A stretch of 64,000 nt of DNA, taken from positions 186,001 through 250,000 of the forward strand of contig NZ_SJKB01000001.1 in assembly GCF_004331465.1 (NCBI RefSeq). Direction: 5' to 3'. This document shows, piece after piece, positions 56,839 through 64,000 of the stretch; positions within the stretch are counted from its first letter, which is position 1, and each line of letters opens with the position of its first letter. The position numbers and the translations under genes are program-made. The notes under the pieces are model-generated. The model was not told the origin of the DNA. It saw only the letters and a list, made by a program, of their open reading frames with translations, and made no database searches. This DNA is from Kribbella pittospori. Lineage in GTDB: Bacteria > Actinomycetota > Actinomycetes > Propionibacteriales > Kribbellaceae.

Positions 56839-58089
56839 ATGGACAACTTGACGAGAAGGCGGTTCCTGGCGCTCAGCGGCGTGACGGCGGCCGGAGCGCT
56901 GGCCGTCGGGGCGACGCAGGTGAACTGGTCCGACCTGATGGCCGCGGCGGTCGACAATCCACTGCCGAGCGACCAGTCCGTGCTCGTCGTCATCACCTTG
57001 TACGGCGGCAATGACGGACTCAACACAGTCGTGCCTGCAGCCGATCCGGCGTACCAGAAGGCGCGTCCGGACCTGGCCTACGAGCAGAACGAGGTGCTGG
57101 ATCTGGGGGACGGGCTTGGCTTGAACCCGGGCATGAAGGGCCTGAAGGGTCTGTGGGACGAGAAGCGCCTCGCGATCGTGCGCGGTGTTGGGTATCCCGA
57201 TCCGGATCGCAGCCACTTCCGGTCCATGGCGATCTGGCAGACGGCGTCCCCGAAGTCTCCGGTCCCGACCGGATGGCTCGGCCGCTGGCTGGACGCGACC
57301 GGCGCCGATCCGCTCCGGGCCGTGTCGGTTGAGCCCACCCTGCCGCCGCTGTTGGCCGGCGAGACCACTGCCGCCGCATCGCTGCCGTTGCGCGGACTGG
57401 CGCTGCCCAAGGGCCCGCTCGGTACGGCGTACGCGGCGCTGGGCAAGCCGAGTCCGGGGGAGGGGCACTGGCAGGCGCGAGCAGCTAAAGCTGTGCAGGA
57501 CTTGCAGGACGCGACGAAGGTTTTGGGCAACGCGGTGCGCACCGGTCACGAGAAGGAAGAAGACGAGGACGAGCAGCGCACGCAGGGAGCGTCGGCGGGC
57601 GGGACGTCGCAGCTCGGGGCGCAGCTCGAACTGATCGCGGGACTGATCGAGGCTGGTGTGCCGACGCGGGCCTACTCGGCGTCGCTCGGGGGCTTCGACA
57701 CGCATGCGGACGAACGCGGGACGCAGCAGCGGTTGCTGACCGAGCTGGACGCTGCGGTGACGCCGTTCGTGCAACGGCTGCGGAAGACGGATCGCGGGAA
57801 GAACGCGGTGGTGCTCGTGTACTCCGAGTTCGGCCGGCGAGTGCACGCGAACGGGAGCGACGGGACGGATCACGGCACTGCCGGCCCGGTGTTCGTGGTT
57901 GGGGACAAGGTGTTCGGTGGTTTCTTCGGCGAGCAGCCGAGTCTCACCGACCTTTCGAACGGCGACCTGAAGGCGACCACCGACTTCCGCGACGTCTACG
58001 CCACCGTCCTCCGCGACGTGCTCGGCACCGAACCCGCCAAGATCCTCCCCGACCACAAAACCACCATCGACGGCCTACTGAGGGTGTAG
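56839..58089 (+). CDS. DUF1501 family protein with Tat signal
   Basis: A 416-residue protein with a twin-arginine signal (NLTRRRFLALSGVTAAGALAVG). The DUF1501 core follows (VLVVITLYGGNDGLNTVVPAADPAYQKARPDLA, HFRSMAIWQTA, LGGFDTHADERGTQ, VLVYSEFGRRVHANGSDGTDHGTAGPVFVVG). The GGNDGLN and GTDHG motifs resemble the alkaline-phosphatase-like metal site of the family. It is exported by Tat; the substrate is unknown. GAGGAGGA lies 5 bases before ATG 56839; an earlier ATG at 56818 overlaps the DUF1800 stop. It forms an operon with DUF1800. Confidence 0.9.
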   Translation: MDNLTRRRFLALSGVTAAGALAVGATQVNWSDLMAAAVDNPLPSDQSVLVVITLYGGNDGLNTVVPAADPAYQKARPDLAYEQNEVLDLGDGLGLNPGMKGLKGLWDEKRLAIVRGVGYPDPDRSHFRSMAIWQTASPKSPVPTGWLGRWLDATGADPLRAVSVEPTLPPLLAGETTAAASLPLRGLALPKGPLGTAYAALGKPSPGEGHWQARAAKAVQDLQDATKVLGNAVRTGHEKEEDEDEQRTQGASAGGTSQLGAQLELIAGLIEAGVPTRAYSASLGGFDTHADERGTQQRLLTELDAAVTPFVQRLRKTDRGKNAVVLVYSEFGRRVHANGSDGTDHGTAGPVFVVGDKVFGGFFGEQPSLTDLSNGDLKATTDFRDVYATVLRDVLGTEPAKILPDHKTTIDGLLRV

Positions 58090-58264
58090 GAGGTGGGGGA
58101 ACGGTGTGAGTGGTCGGGAACCGCGCTGGCTGTACCCATGGGGTTCCGATCGCCGTACACCCCGCGACCTTGTGCACCGACCAACCACCAAACGCCCGCC
58201 GAGCTGGTCGACCCGTGCTCAAGGTCCCGCGGCATCGCCCGGCCCAGCAGTCCGCGCCCTACAG

Positions 58265-59557
58265 CTAGGTGGTGGCCGGCAGGGCCAGCCTGAAGGCGGC
58301 GCCTCTGCGGCCGTCGGCCCGGTCTGCGACCGTCAGGTCGCCGCCGTGGGCTCGGGCCACTCCGCGGGCGATCGCGAGGCCCAGGCCGGCGCCCTTGCTC
58401 TGGGGGCCGTGCACGAGTCTGTGGAAGATCCGCTCGCGGACCTCGACCGGCACTCCCGGGCCGTCATCTTCGACCAGCAGGCCCGTCGGGCCGACCGAGA
58501 TCCGGACGGAGCGGGCGCCGACCTGGCGGGCGTTGTCGAGGAGGCTGGCGAGAATCTGCGCCAGGCGTTCAGGATCGCCGGTCGCCGTCGCGGTGCCGGT
58601 GACCTCGACCGTCATTTCGGGTGCGACGAGACGAACTCGGGCGGCCTGGGCCTCGGCGAGGTGGCGGAGGTCGACTTGGGAGAGGTGGAGTTGGAGGCCG
58701 GCGTCGATGCGGCTGAGTTCCAGGAGGTCGGCGACGAGGGTCCCCGCACGCCGGGACTCGCGCACCAGCAGGAGTTCGAGCTCTTCGCGGCGTTCCGCCG
58801 GAGCCTCGGGACCGAGCTGGATCAACGTCTCCGCGGCGGTCTGCAACCCCGCGACCGGCGTACGCAACTCGTGCGCGGCGTCGGCGACGAACTCGCGCAT
58901 CCGGTCCTCCGACCGGCGCGCCGAGCCCTCAGCCCCCTCCAGCGCGTCCAGCATCTCGTCGAACGCAGCCGCCGTACGCCCGAGCTCGGTGTCGGCCCGC
59001 TCCGGCTGGAGCCGCTCGCCGCGCCGCCCCGCCACGATCGACCGCGCCAAGCCGGTCATCGCATCCAGCGGCGCCAACGCGAACCTCATCCCGATGATCA
59101 AGGCCAGTGCGGTGATCAGAATCGCCGCCGCGCCCGACACCAGCAGGACCGTCCGGAGCCGCGCACTCGCATCCGACAGCAACGCGGTGTCCGCCGACAA
59201 CAGCAACGTCGCACCGCGCGTCCGCTGCCCTGTCTGCAACGTCGCCCGCACCTGCCGGACTGTCCCACCCGGGTCGACCGGTGGCGCGCCGAGCTGCTGA
59301 CCCGATCGCAGGATCAACGTCACCCGGACCCCGTCCGCGTCGATCCGCCGCACGAGGTTGCTTGGGGCAACGTTCTGCCGGGCGAGCTGCTGAGCCAGCT
59401 GCGCTCGCCCGGTCAGCAGCGAGTCGAGGCTGCGCTCGGCCTGCGCGTCGAAGACCGCCTTCACCACCAGTCCCGTCACCGGCAACACGACGAGCAGTAC
59501 GGCGATCGCCGTCAGCGTCACGCGGACCCGCAGGGACGCCGTACGCAGTGGCCTCAT
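58265..59557 (-). CDS. Two-component sensor histidine kinase
   Basis: A 430-residue kinase. Two membrane helices (about residues 12-33 and 136-158) flank a ~100-residue extracytoplasmic sensor. A HAMP domain follows, then the H-box VADAAHELRTP with phospho-acceptor His229. The ATPase has the N-box LLDNARQVG, G1 EDDGPGVP and G2 GAGLGLAIARGVARAHGG. The signal is unknown. The gene overlaps the response-regulator gene by four bases, with the regulator first. It is convergent with the DUF1501 gene; the 175 bases between hold no clear terminator. Confidence 0.94.
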   Translation of the reverse strand: MRPLRTASLRVRVTLTAIAVLLVVLPVTGLVVKAVFDAQAERSLDSLLTGRAQLAQQLARQNVAPSNLVRRIDADGVRVTLILRSGQQLGAPPVDPGGTVRQVRATLQTGQRTRGATLLLSADTALLSDASARLRTVLLVSGAAAILITALALIIGMRFALAPLDAMTGLARSIVAGRRGERLQPERADTELGRTAAAFDEMLDALEGAEGSARRSEDRMREFVADAAHELRTPVAGLQTAAETLIQLGPEAPAERREELELLLVRESRRAGTLVADLLELSRIDAGLQLHLSQVDLRHLAEAQAARVRLVAPEMTVEVTGTATATGDPERLAQILASLLDNARQVGARSVRISVGPTGLLVEDDGPGVPVEVRERIFHRLVHGPQSKGAGLGLAIARGVARAHGGDLTVADRADGRRGAAFRLALPATT

Positions 59558-60222
59558 GACGGCGGCCGCAGTACATAGCCTGATCCGCGGACGGTGTGCA
59601 GCAATCGCGGTCCGTGCGCCTCCAGCTTCCGGCGGAGCGCGCTCACGTGAACCTCGACCAGGTTGGCCGCGTAGTCGTCGTACCCCCAGACCGCGGTCAG
59701 CAGCTGGGTCTTGCCGACCACCTTGCCGCTGCGCCCGGCGAGGAACGCGAGCAGTTTGTACTCCGTCGCCGTCAGCTCGATCTCCTGCCCGGCCCGCCGT
59801 ACCAATCCCGCCTCGACATCGACTGCCAGGTCGCCGATCTCCAGCACGGTCCGGAGCCGGCCCATCCGCCGCAGCAGAGCCTCGACCCGCGCGATCAGCT
59901 CGGCAAGAACGAACGGCTTCACCACATAGTCGTCAGCCCCGGTCCGCAGCCCGTGCAGCCGATCCTCGACGCCATCACGCGCGGTCAGCAGGATCACACC
60001 CGCGTTCGACGTCTCCCGCGCCACCGTCAGCAGCTCGAACCCGTCCCGCCCCGGCAGCATCACATCGAGCAGCACCAGGTCCGGCTGCCACTCCGCCAGC
60101 TCCCGCTCGAACCCGTCGCCGTCCGCCTGCGTCCGCACCGTGTGGCCCGCCTCGGTCAGCGCGATCCCGACGCCGGTGCGGATCGGTTCCGCGTCCTCGA
60201 CCACCAGCACCCGCGCCGCCAT
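59554..60222 (-). CDS. OmpR-family response regulator
   Basis: A 222-residue regulator. The receiver domain has the acidic pair ED (residues 9-10), phospho-acceptor Asp53 in LLDVMLPGRDG, Thr in LLTARDG and the conserved Lys in VVKPF. The OmpR winged helix has VRRAGQEIELTATEYKLLAFLAGRSGKVVGKTQLL and the end VEVHVSALRRKLE..VRGSGYVL. It is phosphorylated by the overlapping kinase. A direct repeat CTTCAGCA with 11-base period (60275-60293) lies about 55-70 bases upstream, a typical autoregulatory site layout. Confidence 0.95.
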   Translation of the reverse strand: MAARVLVVEDAEPIRTGVGIALTEAGHTVRTQADGDGFERELAEWQPDLVLLDVMLPGRDGFELLTVARETSNAGVILLTARDGVEDRLHGLRTGADDYVVKPFVLAELIARVEALLRRMGRLRTVLEIGDLAVDVEAGLVRRAGQEIELTATEYKLLAFLAGRSGKVVGKTQLLTAVWGYDDYAANLVEVHVSALRRKLEAHGPRLLHTVRGSGYVLRPPS

Positions 60223-60274
60223 CCGGCCATCCTTGCACCGCCACGGCTCCTGCCAAGGACCGCAGGACGCACAT

Positions 60275-60293
60275 CTTCAGCACTTCTTCAGCA
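60275..60293 (-). promoter_or_regulatory. Direct repeat CTTCAGCA x2, 11-base period (response-regulator site)
   Basis: CTTCAGCA at 60275-60282 and 60286-60293, one helical turn apart, upstream of the OmpR-type regulator. OmpR-family regulators bind such tandem sites as head-to-tail dimers. Confidence 0.5.
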
Positions 60294-60347
60294 CCCGGTC
60301 CGGCACAGAGCCGTCACGCTCCGTGTCTCGCCGATCGAGACCCCCGG

Positions 60348-62238
<1,891 letters not shown>

Positions 62239-62250
62239 CTTATCAAATGT

Positions 62251-62280
62251 TCGCCCGTCACCGCTAGAGGTGGCGGGCGA
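62251..62280 (+). terminator. Terminator hairpin after leuA
   Basis: 12-base arms (62251-62262 with 62269-62280), one G-T pair, 6-base loop, then a short T-containing stretch, 13 bases after the leuA stop. Confidence 0.8.
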
Positions 62281-62341
62281 CGTTTGCGTTGCGGCGTCCG
62301 GAATTTCGGCACTGAGGGTGTCAGAATCGGTGCATAGAGCA

Positions 62342-62493
62342 ACCGAATACTCACGATTCGGTGACCGTGGCCTCGGGTACGAAGAAACCGTTGACTCGGT
62401 GTATGTGGTTGCGCAAACTAGCGACACTGCGCGCAGATGAATGCAAGACAGCATGCGTTAGTACGGCTTGCATGAGAGCGTCTGCGTTGACAC
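62342..62493 (+). promoter_or_regulatory. Control region of the ABC permease operon
   Basis: This lower-GC stretch contains two dyads: ACCGAA-N9-TTCGGT (62342-62362) and ATGCAAG-N19-CTTGCAT (62441-62473). TTGAC -35-like words occur at 62390 and 62488. I cannot decide which promoter is used. No small ORF stands out. Confidence 0.35.
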
Positions 62494-62522
62494 GCCGTCG
62501 GTATCCCGCGTGGAGGTGAGCT

Positions 62523-63674
62523 GTGAGCGGTGCGGTCGAGACTCCGGCCTCGAAGCTGATAGAGAGGCCGGTGGAGGAACCGAAACCCACGGCCGCCAAG
62601 AGATTCTTCAACGCCTGGCTGGTGCGAAGACTAGCCAAGGCGGTGCTGACTGTCTTCCTCGTGACGACGGGAACGTTCTTCCTGGTCAGGTTGCTGCCCG
62701 GTAACCCGGTCGACACCTACATCCAGACCCAGATCGCGCAGACAGGTATCTCGTACGACGCCGCTGCCGCGCAGGCCAAGAACCTGTTCTCGCTGGATCC
62801 GGACCAGCCGCTGATCCAGCAGTACGCCACGTACATGCTCAACCTCCTGCACGGCGACTTCGGCAACTCGCTGCTGTCGCCGGGGACGACCGTGGCACAG
62901 GTGATCAAGACCTACCTGCCCTGGACGCTGTTCTCCGTCGGCGTCGCCACCATCCTCAGCTTCATGATCGGCATCGTGGCCGGGATGGTGATGGCCTACC
63001 GCCGCGAAAGCTGGATCGACCACCTGCTGAGCTCGATCGGCTCGTTCCTGCACGCGATCCCGAACTACATCCTGGCGATCCTGATCGTCGTCTTCCTCGG
63101 AGTGAAGCTGCAGGTCTTCGACCTGACCGCGGCGCGTGGCTCCTACACGCCGGGGGTGGAACCGTCGTTCAGCCTGGCCTTCCTGAACGACATCTTCTAC
63201 CACGCGACGTTGCCGATCCTGGCCTACCTGCTGACCACGGTCGGATCCTGGGCGCTGGTGATGAAGTCCTCCACGGTGGAGACCCTCGGCGAGGACTACG
63301 TCACGGTCGCCCGCGCGCGCGGCCTGAGCGACTCGCGGATCCGGTCCGGGTACGTCGGGCGCAACGCCGTACTGCCCCTGTTCAGCGTGCTGGCCATCTC
63401 GCTCGGGTTCGTGGTCGGCGGGTCGATCTTCGTGGAGCGGATCTTCGGCTATCAAGGCATCGGGTTCAGCCTCTACAACGCGATCTCGGGCCGCGACTAC
63501 CCGGTCCTGCAGGGGATCTTCCTGGTCATCACGATCTCCGTGGTGATCGCCAACCTGCTCGCCGACATTCTGTACAGCCGACTGGATCCGCGGATCCGCG
63601 TCAGATCCGACAAAGCGCGCGCGATGGGCGCGGGCGACTCAGGAGGAGCGGGCGACGCAGGGGGAGGGGAGTGA
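62523..63674 (+). CDS. Dipeptide/oligopeptide ABC transporter permease (DppB/OppB-like)
   Basis: A 383-residue permease. A cytoplasmic N-tail of about 30 residues precedes the first helix (AVLTVFLVTTGTFFLVRLLPGNPVD, the DppB signature). The binding-protein-dependent transport domain carries about five further helices and the EAA loop (ETLGEDYVTVARARGLSDSRIRSGYVGRNAVLP), which contacts the ATPase. A Gly-rich tail ends the protein. GGAGGTGAG precedes GTG 62523. The second permease follows after four bases, so this starts a Dpp/Opp operon whose binding protein and ATPases lie beyond the window. Confidence 0.94.
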   Translation: MSGAVETPASKLIERPVEEPKPTAAKRFFNAWLVRRLAKAVLTVFLVTTGTFFLVRLLPGNPVDTYIQTQIAQTGISYDAAAAQAKNLFSLDPDQPLIQQYATYMLNLLHGDFGNSLLSPGTTVAQVIKTYLPWTLFSVGVATILSFMIGIVAGMVMAYRRESWIDHLLSSIGSFLHAIPNYILAILIVVFLGVKLQVFDLTAARGSYTPGVEPSFSLAFLNDIFYHATLPILAYLLTTVGSWALVMKSSTVETLGEDYVTVARARGLSDSRIRSGYVGRNAVLPLFSVLAISLGFVVGGSIFVERIFGYQGIGFSLYNAISGRDYPVLQGIFLVITISVVIANLLADILYSRLDPRIRVRSDKARAMGAGDSGGAGDAGGGE

Positions 63675-63678
63675 CGAG

Positions 63679-64000
63679 ATGACCGAGACCGCTGCCACCG
63701 GCGGCGCCGTTGCCGCCATCGGGACGACGGGCGTCTCCCGCTTCGCCGGCATCATGCATGGGTTGCGGCGCAGCCCGGCCGGCTTCATCGGCTTCATCAT
63801 CGTGGCGCTGCTGGTGCTGATCACCGCGATCGGGCCGTTCTTCACCCCCGCGGTGGAGCCCAACGTCAAGGAGATCCTGCTGCCGTTCGGGTCACCCGGG
63901 CACTTCCTCGGGACCGACAACGAGGGCAAGGATGTGCTGATCCAGATGATCGACGGCGGCCGGTCCGTCATCTTCATCGGGTTCTTCGCCGCCGCGATCT
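63679..64000 (+). CDS. Dipeptide/oligopeptide ABC transporter permease (DppC/OppC-like), 5' part
   Basis: The first 107 codons are in the window. The DppC-type N-terminus shows MHGLRRSPAGFIGFIIVALLVLITAIGPFFTP (first helix, about residues 27-55), then HFLGTDNEGKDVLIQMIDGGRSVIFIGF. This is the conserved GTDxxGRDVL-type motif with Lys in place of Arg, leading into the second helix. ATG 63679 follows the DppB stop by four bases; the upstream AGGGGAGTGA serves as ribosome site. It is the partner of the preceding permease. Confidence 0.93.
   Translation, partial: MTETAATGGAVAAIGTTGVSRFAGIMHGLRRSPAGFIGFIIVALLVLITAIGPFFTPAVEPNVKEILLPFGSPGHFLGTDNEGKDVLIQMIDGGRSVIFIGFFAAAI

Noticed and set aside
58113..58152. 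GGAACC/GGTTCC inverted repeat between the DUF1501 and histidine-kinase genes as a terminator
   Set aside because: Six-base arms with a long loop are weak; it is not reported as a terminator.

Overview
The window is high-GC DNA (roughly 70%) with the gene style of a soil actinomycete. It carries an AfsR/SARP-type regulator, a FurA-KatG pair, an F420-type PPOX oxidoreductase, DUF3097, DUF664, an HrcA/CIRCE heat-shock locus, rare TTA codons, and many genes whose start codon sits 6-7 bases after a TAnnnT -10 box (leaderless transcripts). Gene content and the habitual use of GTAC-containing words suggest a Nocardioidaceae member, most likely Kribbella-like. The genus is inference; the phylum is secure. 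I found no rRNA, tRNA, CRISPR array, transposase or phage gene.

Layout. 1-2.5 kb: uronate (pectin) catabolism, kduD (cut by the window edge) and kduI, divergent from a damaged sodium:solute symporter and a small tautomerase; an array of GGAAC half-sites lies between. 2.6-8.4 kb: asd, an AfsR-like regulator with a TTA codon, and a FadD-type acyl-CoA ligase. 8.6-15.9 kb: single genes (kinase-like, hydrolases, Nudix, DUF664), a hydrolase gene behind an upstream ORF and mutually exclusive hairpins, and an ATP-grasp ligase plus MFS exporter pair. 15.9-17.7 kb: a scrambled FAD monooxygenase/TetR locus. 17.8-19.9 kb: an operon of a small Tat protein, a DUF4331 protein and a His-rich protein. 20-27.8 kb: GNAT, NIF3-like, SulP transporter, kinase-like, inositol-phosphatase-like, an MFS pump with a C-terminal DNA-binding-like domain, and hemW.

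28-40 kb: an orphan sugar-binding lipoprotein with a LacI regulator and a candidate operator, a lipoprotein/membrane-protein pair divergent from a large patatin, DUF3097, an NCS1 nucleobase or hydantoin permease, an MBL-fold hydrolase, and a ThuA plus Gfo/Idh/MocA pair. 40-49 kb: the conserved actinobacterial cluster hrcA-dnaJ-rsmE-phoH-ybeY-corC-cdd-like-era, interrupted by an opposite-strand ECF sigma/GerMN membrane-protein pair and by a long palindromic element at the end of ybeY. 49-58 kb: acetyltransferases, a P-loop kinase-like protein, furA-katG, a PPOX protein, a damaged EamA transporter and a DUF1800/DUF1501 export pair. 58-64 kb: a two-component system, leuA with a leucine-rich leader peptide and overlapping hairpin, and the start of a dipeptide/oligopeptide ABC permease operon.

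The most notable items are the candidate translation attenuator at 11.1-11.3 kb, the palindromic element at 46.4-46.5 kb, the leuA leader, and three genes with internal losses (symporter, FAD monooxygenase/TetR, EamA). These losses reflect either real gene decay or errors in the assembly.
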